DNA of 64,000 nucleotides from the NCBI GenBank assembly GCA_900549485.1, contig UROG01000004.1:17877-81876 (forward strand), read 5' to 3'. Under the pieces are notes generated by a model. That model made no database searches. It was given only the letters and a program-made list of their open reading frames with translations, and was not told the DNA's origin. The position numbers and the translations under genes were made by a program. This DNA comes from an uncultured Eubacteriales bacterium (GTDB lineage: Bacteria > Bacillota > Clostridia > Oscillospirales > Oscillospiraceae). Shown in pieces: positions 48,734 to 57,509 of the stretch (its first letter is position 1; the number at the start of each line of letters is the position of its first letter).

Positions 48734-49738
48734 TTATTTGACCGTCCACGCGAACGGGATGAATTTTTCCCCGTATTTTTCCATGGCATATCCGTCCGTC
48801 ATGCCTGATATGTAGTCAACGACTGCGCGCTCGACGCCGTCCTTTTCGACAATACCGTTCAGATCGTCCGGAAGCTCGTCGGGATGAGCGCAGTAATATT
48901 CAAACAGGGCGCTGAGTATTCCGTCCACCTTGCTCTCCTCGCCCTTGGCGACGGGGTTGGTATAGATATCGGAATACATGAAGCTGTGGAAAAAGTCAAA
49001 CGCGGCCTGCATTTTGGGGGACATTCCGAGTACGCCCCCGCGGCTGTTTTCAATGAGATCGGTTATAAAGGAATTTATCCGTTCGCTGTTCCTCGTGCCG
49101 CAGTTATGACGTATAAGCGCCGGAACTTGTTCGTCGGATAATATTCCCGCTCGGATGGAATCGTCAAGATCGTGATTTATGTAGGCGATACGGTCGCAAA
49201 GGCGCACCGTTACCGCTTCAGGCGTATCGTCGGGAGCGCCGTGGGTGTGATGCAGGATGCCCATCCTCGTCTCATAGCACAGGTTAAGTCCCTTCCCGTC
49301 GCCCTCAAGTACGTCCACAACGCGAAGACTCTGCTCATAATGCTTGAAGCCGCCCGAATAAATGCGGTCAAGCGCCCGCTCCCCGGCATGTCCGAACGGA
49401 GTATGCCCGAGATCGTGTCCGAGCGCGGCGGCCTCCACAAGATCCTCGTTGAGCATCAACGCTCTTGCGACAGTCCTTGCAAGGCGGCTGACCTCAAGCG
49501 TATGCGTAAGGCGTGTGCGGTAATGATCCCCCTCCGGCTGGAGAAAGACCTGCGTTTTATGCTTGAGGCGGCGGAATGACTTGGAATGGGTTATTCTGTC
49601 GATATCGCGCTGAAAACACGTGCGTATCGAGCACTCCTCCTCCGGTCTGAGTCTGCCTTTGGTATTTTCCGCCAGCACACCGTATTTCCCGACTATGTAA
49701 TGCTCAAGCTTCTCCCTTTCTTCTCTGGGACAGGACAC
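48734..49738 (-). CDS. dgt: dGTPase-like HD-domain triphosphohydrolase
   Basis: A 334-residue HD-superfamily enzyme of the deoxyguanosinetriphosphate triphosphohydrolase-like family, which cleaves dNTPs to nucleoside and tripolyphosphate. RDIDRITHSKSFRRLKHKTQ, the metal-binding His in RLTHTLEVS, AALGHDLGHTPFGHAGER (HD) and CDRIAYINHDLDD are all present. The start is the GTG at 49738, seven bases after GGGAGG; the longer frame has no ribosome-binding site. It lies 35 bases before dnaG. Confidence 0.92.
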   Translation of the reverse strand: MSCPREEREKLEHYIVGKYGVLAENTKGRLRPEEECSIRTCFQRDIDRITHSKSFRRLKHKTQVFLQPEGDHYRTRLTHTLEVSRLARTVARALMLNEDLVEAAALGHDLGHTPFGHAGERALDRIYSGGFKHYEQSLRVVDVLEGDGKGLNLCYETRMGILHHTHGAPDDTPEAVTVRLCDRIAYINHDLDDSIRAGILSDEQVPALIRHNCGTRNSERINSFITDLIENSRGGVLGMSPKMQAAFDFFHSFMYSDIYTNPVAKGEESKVDGILSALFEYYCAHPDELPDDLNGIVEKDGVERAVVDYISGMTDGYAMEKYGEKFIPFAWTVK

Positions 49739-49765
49739 GACAACACCTCCCGCAACGGAAAAACA

Positions 49766-49803
49766 GTATAAGAGCAACGGAATCGCTTCCATTACTCTTA
49801 TAC
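49766..49803. promoter_or_regulatory. Inverted repeat in the dgt leader
   Basis: GTATAAGAG (49766-49774) and CTCTTATAC (49795-49803) are perfect inverted repeats 20 bases apart, 28 bases upstream of the dgt start. They could form an RNA hairpin or bind a dimeric regulator. Confidence 0.4.
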
Positions 49804-49808
49804 GACGC

Positions 49809-49860
49809 AAATTTTTATTTCCCTCTTTTTTTATTTAATTTTTTTATTTTTATTATCATC
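49809..49860. other. Very AT-rich tract upstream of dgt
   Basis: This stretch is nearly free of G and C (T-runs on the plus strand, A-runs on the minus strand) in otherwise GC-richer DNA. On the minus strand it would be an UP-element-like A-tract in front of the dgt-dnaG-rpoD operon. No clear -35/-10 pair was found with it. Confidence 0.45.
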
Positions 49861-49890
49861 AGTTGGCAAGGGCGCACCGGCAAAGACCTC

Positions 49891-50517
49891 TTATCTCACC
49901 GGAACGGCTTTGAAGCTCTCTCCCGTTACGCTCACCTGCGCGCTTCCGGCAGTAAGATCGGTCATTTTTGCGCCGAAATCGTCCGCCGATTCTTCGGGGA
50001 CAAGCACCTTTATCGTGACCGCGGCGGCATATTCCATATCCGTTACCACGCCGCCCGCCGCCGCTATCTCGTTTTTAAGCCTTTCCGCCTGGGAGTAGCT
50101 GCACGGAAGCTCGCACTCGACCCAGCGGCGCACTACGGATATCCCCGCCGCGTCAAGCGCGTCCTTTGCGCTTTTGGTATAGGCTCTCAAAAGCCCGCCC
50201 GCGCCCAGAAGCACTCCGCCGAAATACCGTGTCACAACACAGACGGCATTTGTAACCCCCTCACGGCGCAGCACCTCCAGCATCGGGATGCCGGCAGTAC
50301 CCTGCGGCTCGCCGTCGTCGCCGTAGCGCTCCGCCCCGCCGCGGATGATATAGCACCAGCAGTTGTGGCGGGCGTCGTAAAATTTCTTCTTGGTTTCGGC
50401 AATGAAGGCCTTGGCTTCCTCCTCGGTCTCAACATATCTTATATGTCCGAGGAAGCGGGAGCGTTTTTCCGTGTATTCGCTCTCTCCGCTGCCGGTAGGG
50501 ATAAAATACTCAGTCAT
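49891..50517 (-). CDS. yigZ: YigZ/IMPACT family protein
   Basis: A 208-residue protein of the YigZ/UPF0029 family. RSRFLGHIRYVETEEEAKAF, ARHNCWCYIIRGG, DDGEPQGTAGIPMLEVL and TRYFGGVLLGAGGLLRAYTK are the characteristic blocks, followed by the C-terminal DUF1949-type ferredoxin-like domain. Its biochemical role is uncertain; the eukaryotic IMPACT homologue is a translation regulator. The ATG at 50517 follows AAGGAGG and overlaps the hflX end by eight bases. Confidence 0.92.
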   Translation of the reverse strand: MTEYFIPTGSGESEYTEKRSRFLGHIRYVETEEEAKAFIAETKKKFYDARHNCWCYIIRGGAERYGDDGEPQGTAGIPMLEVLRREGVTNAVCVVTRYFGGVLLGAGGLLRAYTKSAKDALDAAGISVVRRWVECELPCSYSQAERLKNEIAAAGGVVTDMEYAAAVTIKVLVPEESADDFGAKMTDLTAGSAQVSVTGESFKAVPVR

Positions 50518-51814
50518 CCTCCCAGTCCTCCTTGGGCTCAACGTATCCCGGTATATATTTCTTAACCCTGCCGAACACCTCCGGCGTCACGACCGCTTCG
50601 GCGGAGATGCCGTCGTCGTTATACTCCATGCTCACTACCGCCGCCTCGCGCCGCAGCATATCCGCAAGTCCCGCGTCGGAATACGGAATTTGCAGCTTAA
50701 CACGGTGATGCCCCCTGTCAAGAAGTCCAAGAAGCTTCTCCGTAAGAGCATCCGTCCCCTCTCCGCTTTTCGCGGAAAGGCAGACGATATTCTCCCCATG
50801 CGGAAGGATGCCGAAGTATGCGTCGCATTTATTGAAAATACGTATGCACGGCGTGGCCTCCGCCCCAAGCTGACGTATAAGCTCATCCACGACACGCGCC
50901 TGCTCCTCCCACTCGGGATTTGAAATGTCTATCACGTGCAGAAGAACGTCCGCAAAGCTCAGCTCCTCAAGAGTGGCTTTGAACGCCTCGATAAGATGCG
51001 TCGGCAGCTTTCTTATAAAGCCGACGGTATCGGACAGCAGAACCTCCGTCGTCTCGTTGAGCCGCAGTCTTCTTGTAGTCGTGTCAAGCGTATCGAAAAG
51101 CCTGTCGTTTGCCGGAATATTTTCGCCCGTCAAGCAGTTGAGCAGAGTTGACTTGCCTGCGTTCGTATAGCCGACAAGCGCCACAACGGGCATGGAGTTT
51201 TTCTCCCTTTTCCGTCTCTGCGTGGAGCGCACCTTGCGCACCGCGGCAAGCTCCTCCTCAAGCTTCTGTATCTTGCGGCGGATGTGGCGGCGGTCGGTCT
51301 CAAGCTGCGTTTCGCCGGGGCCGCGTGTGCCGATAGGCGACGAGCCGCCGGAAGCGGTCTGGCGCACAAGGTGCGTCCACATGCCGGTAAGGCGCGGCAG
51401 AAGATATTTATACTGCGCAAGCTCCACCTGCAGCTGTCCCTCTCTTGTGCGGGCGCGCTGGGCAAATATATCAAGGATAAGTCCGGAACGATCCATTACC
51501 TTGACGCCCAGGTCCTCCGACAGTACGCGCATCTGCGACGGCGACAGCTCATTATCAAAAACCGCCATATCACATTCGTTTATCTCTATGAGGTTTTTAA
51601 GCTCCTGCACCTTGCCGTCGCCTATGAAGCTGCGCGGATCGGGCGTCGGACGCTGCTGCATGAGCATGCATACCGCCTCGCCGCCCGCAGTCTCCACAAG
51701 GGCGGCAAGCTCCTCCATTGACGTTTCGGTCGAGCGCTCATGCACGTCCATGCAGGCCGCCGACAGCCCCGCAAGAGCGGCGCGTTCTTTTTTTACTTCG
51801 TTGCTGTCTATCAT
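50510..51814 (-). CDS. hflX: Ribosome-associated GTPase HflX
   Basis: A 434-residue GTPase that splits stalled or idle ribosomes under stress. The N-terminal domain has VFDNELSPSQMRVLSEDLGV, the linker GTRGPGETQLETDRRHIRRK, and the G domain GYTNAGKSTLLN (G1), LSDTVGFIRKLP (G3) and NKCD (G4). The start follows AAGGACTGATC. It heads a short unit with yigZ and follows the GT4 gene by 54 bases. Confidence 0.96.
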   Translation of the reverse strand: MIDSNEVKKERAALAGLSAACMDVHERSTETSMEELAALVETAGGEAVCMLMQQRPTPDPRSFIGDGKVQELKNLIEINECDMAVFDNELSPSQMRVLSEDLGVKVMDRSGLILDIFAQRARTREGQLQVELAQYKYLLPRLTGMWTHLVRQTASGGSSPIGTRGPGETQLETDRRHIRRKIQKLEEELAAVRKVRSTQRRKREKNSMPVVALVGYTNAGKSTLLNCLTGENIPANDRLFDTLDTTTRRLRLNETTEVLLSDTVGFIRKLPTHLIEAFKATLEELSFADVLLHVIDISNPEWEEQARVVDELIRQLGAEATPCIRIFNKCDAYFGILPHGENIVCLSAKSGEGTDALTEKLLGLLDRGHHRVKLQIPYSDAGLADMLRREAAVVSMEYNDDGISAEAVVTPEVFGRVKKYIPGYVEPKEDWEDD

Positions 51815-51868
51815 GATCAGTCCTTATTTCTAATAGCTGAGGCTGTGCCGCCCCGGTATAGCGCACAG

Positions 51869-53335
51869 TCACATGAACCTGTCGATATGCTCGCCGAGAT
51901 CCTCGAGACGGTCGCGCAGCTTTTTCTTTGCCGCCTCGCCGCCTGAGGCAAGGCTTGATTTATCGAGCTTCAGCTCTGCAAGAAGGGACTTATAGTCCTC
52001 CGGGAGATCCTCAAAAAACTCCCCGCCCGCAGTGAGCAGCTTATCAAAGCGCTGCTTCATATCCGCGATCGAATCGCGGCGTTTTTTCTTCGCACAGCTG
52101 TAGCTGTAAAGTCTTTCCGACATAAGCGAAAAAACATCGTCCGTCAGCTTTTCATGGGGAAGATACAGCCCGCGCTTATAATTGTCTATCACGTCAAAGT
52201 AACGGGCGTAGGCGGTTTTTACGGAGTCCTCCCACGAAATATAAATATTATCCTGTGCACCCTGACCTATGCGCGCCATCTCTGCGGGGTTTGCGCACAG
52301 CTCCATGAGCTTTGCCGCCATCGACGCTGCATTTTCCTCTATCAGCAGCCCGCTTACGCCGTCAACCACATCCTCCGCTGCGCAGCTTCCCGCTATCAGG
52401 ACGCTGCCGAGAGCGCAGGCCGCCGCTTCGCGCACGACAAGACCGTTCGTATCAAAGGTCGAGGGGAAGAGGAACATATCGGCGCGGCAGTACCACGCAC
52501 GGATAAGGTTCCTGTCGCGGATAGGCTCCGAAAACTGCACCTTGCCGGTAAGACCGAGCTTTTCGGTATATTCCGTTATCTCGTCCTTGTCGCCGCCTCC
52601 GCCCACAAACACCATGCGGAAGTCGATGCCCGCTCCGTCCAGCTCCTTGAGCGCGTCGAGGATTATTTTAAGTCCCTTGTACCACATCATGCGCCCGACG
52701 AACAGGAACATCGGTACGCCCTCAGGCAGATCAAAGTCCTTTGTGGCCTCTTTTATCAGCTCATCGGACACTCTGCCCTTCGGAAAATCAACTCCGTTCG
52801 GCATAACGCGGTACTCCCCGCGGTAGCCGAGCTTTTTGAGGTTTTCCCCCGCGCCGTTGCTGACCGTCCACACCTCGTCGCAGGCGGAGATGTTCTCAAC
52901 AAGCAGCTTTGCCGCCTCCTCCTGCAAAAGCCTGCTCTTTATGGCGTTGGCAATGTCAATATCAAACTTTGTGTGATATGTGAACACCACAGGCACATCT
53001 ATCCTGTCGCGCAGCATCCTGGAAAGCATTGTGGAGGTTATCGGGCAGTGGGTATGGATGATGTCAAAATTCTTCTCGGTAAGCCGGCGCATGATATCTG
53101 CGGAAAACGGATTGCCCGCGTAATAGCCGACCTGCTTTGTCATATCGATGCTGGGATAACGCAGAACGGGAAAGCCGAAAGCGCTGTCATCCGCCTGCGG
53201 ATGCGAGGGCGTGACTACGGTAGCGTTTCCGAGGGAAGATGAAATTATATTCGCATAATTTGTAACGGCGTTAGCAACCCCGTCGATCTCCGGCGGGAAA
53301 GAGTCATTGATAAGGCATACATTAAGCTTTTCCAC
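51869..53335 (-). CDS. GT4 glycosyltransferase (diacylglycerol glucosyltransferase-like)
   Basis: A 488-residue GT-B glycosyltransferase of family GT4. INDSFPPEIDGVANAVTNYA at the N-terminus, DIIHTHCPITSTML, TYHTKFDIDIANA, FVGRMMWYKGLKIILDAL and STFDTNGLVVREAAACA (EX7E-type region) resemble 1,2-diacylglycerol 3-glucosyltransferases of Gram-positives, which begin lipoteichoic-acid anchor or glycolipid synthesis. The last 90 residues are an extra Lys/Arg-rich helical tail of unknown role. The start is a GTG after GGAGGTTGAACC, 17 bases after tex. Confidence 0.85.
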   Translation of the reverse strand: MEKLNVCLINDSFPPEIDGVANAVTNYANIISSSLGNATVVTPSHPQADDSAFGFPVLRYPSIDMTKQVGYYAGNPFSADIMRRLTEKNFDIIHTHCPITSTMLSRMLRDRIDVPVVFTYHTKFDIDIANAIKSRLLQEEAAKLLVENISACDEVWTVSNGAGENLKKLGYRGEYRVMPNGVDFPKGRVSDELIKEATKDFDLPEGVPMFLFVGRMMWYKGLKIILDALKELDGAGIDFRMVFVGGGGDKDEITEYTEKLGLTGKVQFSEPIRDRNLIRAWYCRADMFLFPSTFDTNGLVVREAAACALGSVLIAGSCAAEDVVDGVSGLLIEENAASMAAKLMELCANPAEMARIGQGAQDNIYISWEDSVKTAYARYFDVIDNYKRGLYLPHEKLTDDVFSLMSERLYSYSCAKKKRRDSIADMKQRFDKLLTAGGEFFEDLPEDYKSLLAELKLDKSSLASGGEAAKKKLRDRLEDLGEHIDRFM

Positions 53336-53352
53336 GGTTCAACCTCCGATCG

Positions 53353-55509
53353 TTATTTTTCCGCCTGCTTCATGGACAGGGATATTCTGTGCTTCTTTTC
53401 GTCCACGTCAAGCACGACTACCTTTACGACGTCGCCGACCGAGACGGCCTCGCTCGGATGGCGGATAAATTTATTGCTGATCTGCGATATATGCACAAGC
53501 CCGTCCTGGTGAACGCCGATATCGACAAAAACGCCGAAATCTATAACGTTGCGCACGGTACCCATAAGCTCCATGCCGGGCTTGAGATCCTTTATTTCGA
53601 GAACGTCCTTCCTGAGCAGCACGGGCGGCAGCTCGTCACGCGGATCGCGCCCCGGCTTCATAAGCTCTGCCACGATATCGTTGAGCGTAGGCACGCCGAC
53701 GCCGCAGTGCGCCGCCGCCTTTTCCTCGCCTATGAGCTTTACCTTTGAAGGCAGCAGCGCAAGATTTCCGGCGGCGACATCCTTGAGCTCATACCCGCAC
53801 AGCTCAAGAAGCTTTTCGGCGGCGTCGTAGCTTTCCGGATGCACGGCAGTGTTGTCAAGCACCTGTCCGCTCTCCGGCACTCTCAGAAATCCGGCGCACT
53901 GCTGGAACGCCTTGGGGCCGAGCTTCGGCACCTTGTTTATCTGCTTGCGCGAGGTGAAAATGCCGTTCTCCTCGCGGTAAAGAACGATGTTCTTCGCGGT
54001 GGTTTTGGTAAGTCCGGAAACGCGCTGCAAAAGCGACGGAGAAGCGGTATTTATATCCACGCCGACGGCATTTACGCAGTCCTCGACCACGCCGTTGAGC
54101 GTCTCCTCCAGCTTGGCCTGCGGCATATCGTGCTGATACTGTCCGACGCCTATCGCCATAGGGTCTATCTTGACAAGCTCCGCAAGAGGGTCCTGCAAGC
54201 GCCTTGCAATGGAGACGGCGGAGCGGAGATTGACGTCGTAATCGGGAAATTCCTCCGCGGCAAGCTTTGACGCCGAATAGACCGACGCGCCCGCCTCGTT
54301 GACTATCGCATAAGCCTGATTACCGCCCAGCTCATGCAGCATTTCTACCGCCATCTGCTCCGTTTCACGCGAGGCGGTGCCGTTGCCTATGGCAAGATGC
54401 TCCACCCCATATTTGCGGATGAGCGCGGAGAGCGTGCGTATGGCTTCTTTTTTGCGTCCTTCGGAAAAAGTCGGGTAGACGACGGCGGTATCAAGCACCT
54501 TGCCCGTACCGTCGATGACCGCGACCTTGCAGCCGTGGGCATAGCCGGGGTCAAGCCCCATTGTGACCCTGCCCTTTACGGGCGGCTGCATCAGCAGGGG
54601 CTTTAAGTTAAGAGCGAACATTTTTATCGCGCCGTCGCACGCCATGTCGGTAAGGGCGCTTCTTGTCTCGCGCTCCATAGACGGCCAGATGAGCCTGTCA
54701 TATGCGTCCTCCGCAGCGGTGCGGACAAAGCCCATCGCCTTGCTGCCGGGGATTATGACCTGACGGCGCACTCTTTGCAGGGCAAGCTCACGGTCAAGCT
54801 CAACGCTGACCTTGAGGAAGCCCTCCTTCTCACCGCGGTTGACGGCAAGTATCTGATGTCCCTGGAGTCTGTCCACGCGCTGTGAAAAATCGTAATAGAG
54901 ACGGTAGACCGAATCCTCCTCCGTTGCCGCTTTTGATGTGAGTACGGCGTTCCTGCCGATAAACTCGCGCAGCAGCTTGCGTATCCCTGCATCGTCGGAG
55001 ATCATTTCCGCGATGATGTCGGATGCGCCGGCAAGCGCGTCCTCAACGGTTTCAACGCCCTTTTCAGCATCCGCAAAATCCTTGGCAAGCTCCTCCGGCT
55101 CAGGCAGATCGGGCGTCTGGGCAAAAAGTCTGAGCGCAAGCGGCTCAAGTCCCTTTTCCTTTGCGGCGGTCGCACGTGTACGGCGCTTTGGCTTGAAGGG
55201 GCGGTATATATCCTCAAGGGCGGCAAGCGTTTCACATTCGTCGATCGCTTTGTCCAGCTCTTCGGTCATTTTATCCTGTTCGATTATTGATTTTTTTACG
55301 GTCTCTCTTCTCTCGGCAAGGGAACGGAGATATTCAAGGCGCTCCTGAAGCGTGCGCAGGGCGGTATCGTCCATCGCGCCGTGCAGCTCCTTGCGGTAGC
55401 GTGCGATGAAAGGAATGGTATTGCCCTCGTCAAGCAGGGCGATAACGTTATCGATATGGCTCTGCTCGCGTCCAAGCTCACGGGCAAGTATCTGGCTTAT
55501 CGTTTCCAA
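53353..55509 (-). CDS. tex: Tex family RNA-binding transcription accessory protein
   Basis: A 718-residue Tex protein, the bacterial relative of Spt6. It has the N-terminal helical domain (IPFIARYRKELHGAMDD), the YqgF-like RNase H fold (MGLDPGYAHGCKVAVIDGTG), helix-hairpin-helix repeats (GLTKTTAKNIVLYREENG) and a C-terminal S1 domain (MGTVRNVIDFGVFVDIGVHQ). The start is a TTG at 55509 after AAAGGAG. It is separated from malQ by repeat sequence and precedes the GT4 gene. Confidence 0.95.
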   Translation of the reverse strand: METISQILARELGREQSHIDNVIALLDEGNTIPFIARYRKELHGAMDDTALRTLQERLEYLRSLAERRETVKKSIIEQDKMTEELDKAIDECETLAALEDIYRPFKPKRRTRATAAKEKGLEPLALRLFAQTPDLPEPEELAKDFADAEKGVETVEDALAGASDIIAEMISDDAGIRKLLREFIGRNAVLTSKAATEEDSVYRLYYDFSQRVDRLQGHQILAVNRGEKEGFLKVSVELDRELALQRVRRQVIIPGSKAMGFVRTAAEDAYDRLIWPSMERETRSALTDMACDGAIKMFALNLKPLLMQPPVKGRVTMGLDPGYAHGCKVAVIDGTGKVLDTAVVYPTFSEGRKKEAIRTLSALIRKYGVEHLAIGNGTASRETEQMAVEMLHELGGNQAYAIVNEAGASVYSASKLAAEEFPDYDVNLRSAVSIARRLQDPLAELVKIDPMAIGVGQYQHDMPQAKLEETLNGVVEDCVNAVGVDINTASPSLLQRVSGLTKTTAKNIVLYREENGIFTSRKQINKVPKLGPKAFQQCAGFLRVPESGQVLDNTAVHPESYDAAEKLLELCGYELKDVAAGNLALLPSKVKLIGEEKAAAHCGVGVPTLNDIVAELMKPGRDPRDELPPVLLRKDVLEIKDLKPGMELMGTVRNVIDFGVFVDIGVHQDGLVHISQISNKFIRHPSEAVSVGDVVKVVVLDVDEKKHRISLSMKQAEK

Positions 55510-55557
55510 CTGATGCTTTTCTCCTTTAGTATTATAACCGTTTTTCCGGCCGGCTGT

Positions 55558-55663
55558 TCTTTGACAAGCTCCATATATGCATGCGGCGATGCCGCAGGGC
55601 AGCGTATCTTCCCTTTATATTCAGCTTGTCAAAAAAGTCCTGCAAGGACTTTTTTGACAGGCT
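55558..55663. repeat. TGTCAAAAAA repeat between malQ and tex
   Basis: TTGACAAGCT at 55561-55570 faces AGCTTGTCAA at 55623-55632, and the latter opens the palindrome AGCTTGTCAAAAAAGTCC / GGACTTTTTTGACAGGCT (55623-55663). On the minus strand the palindrome ends three bases after the malQ stop and would work as its terminator. A small hairpin GCGGC/GCCGC lies between the two copies of the end sequence. Confidence 0.8.
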
Positions 55664-55666
55664 CCT

Positions 55667-57145
55667 TTATATCCTTCTGTATCTTTCGGTATATTCTCTG
55701 AGCTTTGCGGCGGTTTTCTTCGTCAGCGCGCCGGGCAGCATACGCCACTGCCAATTTCCGCCGGCAACGCCGGGGACGTTCATGCGGCACTCGCCGCCAA
55801 GCTCAAGCACATCCTGCATGGGTACGACAAAAAGCTCGCACGGTGTAGCCATGCCTGTGCGTATCATACCCCAGCACCAGCCCTCGTCCGGCGTGATGTG
55901 CATATACTTTTTCGCGTATGCGATATCCTCTTTTTTGCTGTGCTCCACCCAGCCCTTTACGGTGTCGTTATCATGCGTGCCGACGTAGCAGACGTTCCCC
56001 GCCTTGCAGTTATGCGGCAGATAATCCGAATTTCCCTCGGCGTCAAAAGCGAATTGCAGAACGCACATTCCCGGGAAGCCCGAATCGCGTACAAGCTGCC
56101 TCACGCCGTCCGTCAGCATACCGAGATCCTCCGCAATGTAGCGCATATGCGGGAACCACCCGCGCAGTACGCTGACAAGCCCCATGCCGGGGCCGCGCAT
56201 CCAATACCCGCTCTTGGCGCTTTCCGCGTCGGCAGGGATCGCCCAGAAGCTTTCAAAGCCGCGGAAATGGTCGATCCTCAGCACATCGTAGAGCTTGCCC
56301 GCGCCGTCAATGCGGCGTATCCACCAGCCGTAGCCGTCTGCGCGCATACGGTCCCAATCGTACAGCGGATTGCCCCAGAACTGCCCCTCGTCGGAGAAGG
56401 CGTCAGGCGGACAGCCCGCGACAAGCGTCGGCATATTATCCCCATCCAGCATGAAGAAATGCGGCTCGCTCCACACGTCGGCCGAGTCGAGCGCGACATA
56501 TATCGGGATATCGCCTATAAACTGCACGCCGTTTCTGTGCGCGTAGGCGCGCAGCGCGTTCCACTGCTTATAAAAAAGCATCTGCACAAAGCAATGATAC
56601 TCTATTTCATCCTTCAGAAGCTCACGGTATCTGCAAAGCGCGTCATGCTCCCTCATTCTCAGCGCCCTGTCGTCCCATTCCATCCATGTTTTCATGCCGA
56701 AATAAGTCTTTGCCGCCATATACAAGGCATAGTCCTCTATCCAGAAGCTGTCCCTGCGGAACGCTGCGGTCTCGTCGGCATATCTTTCCCTGCCGCGCTC
56801 AAAAGCCTTGCGCAGAAGCTTCTCGCGTCCGGCGCTTACCTTGCCATAGTCGGTTTTCGCGCAGTCGTCTCCCCAATCGACGGCTTTTATCTCATCCTTT
56901 TTCAGAAGACCGCCGTTTGCAAGCATATCAAGGTCTATGTAATTGGGATTACCGGCGTATGTGGAAAACGAGGAATACGGGCTGTTGCCGCAGCTTGTTG
57001 GCACAAGCGGGAGAAGCTGCCAGTATTTCTGTCCGGCGTTCCGGAGAAAGTCCACAAATTCATAAGCGCTCTTCCCCATTGTGCCGATTCCCCAATTCGA
57101 CGGAAGAGAGCTCAGCGCCATAAGTATTCCGCTGCATCTTGACAT
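55667..57145 (-). CDS. malQ: 4-alpha-glucanotransferase
   Basis: A 492-residue GH77 amylomaltase that transfers alpha-1,4-glucan segments between maltodextrins. SSLPSNWGIGTMGKSAYEFV opens the family fold. LRIDHFRGFESFWAIPA holds the nucleophile Asp, YIAEDLGMLTDGVRQL the acid/base Glu and VGTHDNDTVKGW the third Asp. The ATG at 57145 follows GGAGGTGCTTTT. It is transcribed alone but works with the glgA and GH13 genes of the 5-15 kb operon in glycogen and maltodextrin turnover. Confidence 0.95.
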   Translation of the reverse strand: MSRCSGILMALSSLPSNWGIGTMGKSAYEFVDFLRNAGQKYWQLLPLVPTSCGNSPYSSFSTYAGNPNYIDLDMLANGGLLKKDEIKAVDWGDDCAKTDYGKVSAGREKLLRKAFERGRERYADETAAFRRDSFWIEDYALYMAAKTYFGMKTWMEWDDRALRMREHDALCRYRELLKDEIEYHCFVQMLFYKQWNALRAYAHRNGVQFIGDIPIYVALDSADVWSEPHFFMLDGDNMPTLVAGCPPDAFSDEGQFWGNPLYDWDRMRADGYGWWIRRIDGAGKLYDVLRIDHFRGFESFWAIPADAESAKSGYWMRGPGMGLVSVLRGWFPHMRYIAEDLGMLTDGVRQLVRDSGFPGMCVLQFAFDAEGNSDYLPHNCKAGNVCYVGTHDNDTVKGWVEHSKKEDIAYAKKYMHITPDEGWCWGMIRTGMATPCELFVVPMQDVLELGGECRMNVPGVAGGNWQWRMLPGALTKKTAAKLREYTERYRRI

Positions 57146-57240
57146 AAAAGCACCTCCTGCGCTGCTTTTTATATACATCCATTATACAGTATATCTTTTG
57201 CACGGATTTTTTTCAAGTCCGTATTTTCCCGCATAAAAGC

Positions 57241-57270
57241 GCCCCTCCCGCCGTAAAGCGGGAGGGGCGT
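57241..57270. repeat. Exact 30-bp direct repeat, left copy (terminator hairpin)
   Basis: These 30 bases are identical to 57471-57500. Each copy is a hairpin GCCCCTCCCGC / GCGGGAGGGGC with loop CGTAAA. The two copies flank the TGTCAAA-bounded repeat at 57273-57463. Confidence 0.9.
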
Positions 57271-57272
57271 CA

Positions 57273-57463
57273 TTGTCAAAGAAGCAAGCTTCTTTGACAA
57301 AAAGGGGTCTGCACTACGCTCTGTGCCTCGGTTGTTCGCCGCAGGCGAACAATTCGACACTCGCTCCGTGAGAAGTGTTTTCCCCGACGTACATGCCGCC
57401 GGAGAAAACGATCAAAATTATTTTTGCCTGCGGGAAAAAAACTCTGCGAGGCTTTTTTTGACA
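57273..57463 (-). repeat. MITE-like modular repeat upstream of malQ
   Basis: The element of about 190 bp begins TTGTCAAAGAAGC and ends GCTTTTTTTGACA, so its ends are inverted repeats. The left end is itself a 13-bp palindrome (57273-57300). Inside, read on the minus strand, are the modules found at 39.3 kb: CCCGCAGGCAAAAAT, TCACGGAGCGAGTG, the GTTCGCC/GGCGAAC hairpin and AACCGAGGCAC. An added block with CTCCGGCGGCATGTACGTCG (57377-57444 including flanks) recurs at 63793-63862. No frame in it looks coding. Confidence 0.85.
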
Positions 57464-57470
57464 GTTTCGA

Positions 57471-57500
57471 GCCCCTCCCGCCGTAAAGCGGGAGGGGCGT
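57471..57500 (-). terminator. Terminator of the 57510-58091 gene; right copy of the 30-bp direct repeat
   Basis: The 11-bp perfect stem GCCCCTCCCGC / GCGGGAGGGGC lies ten bases after the stop codon of the anchored-protein gene on the minus strand. Loop CGTAAA. On the minus strand no long T-run follows. The identical copy lies 230 bases further on. Confidence 0.7.
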
Positions 57501-57509
57501 TTCGGTTTA

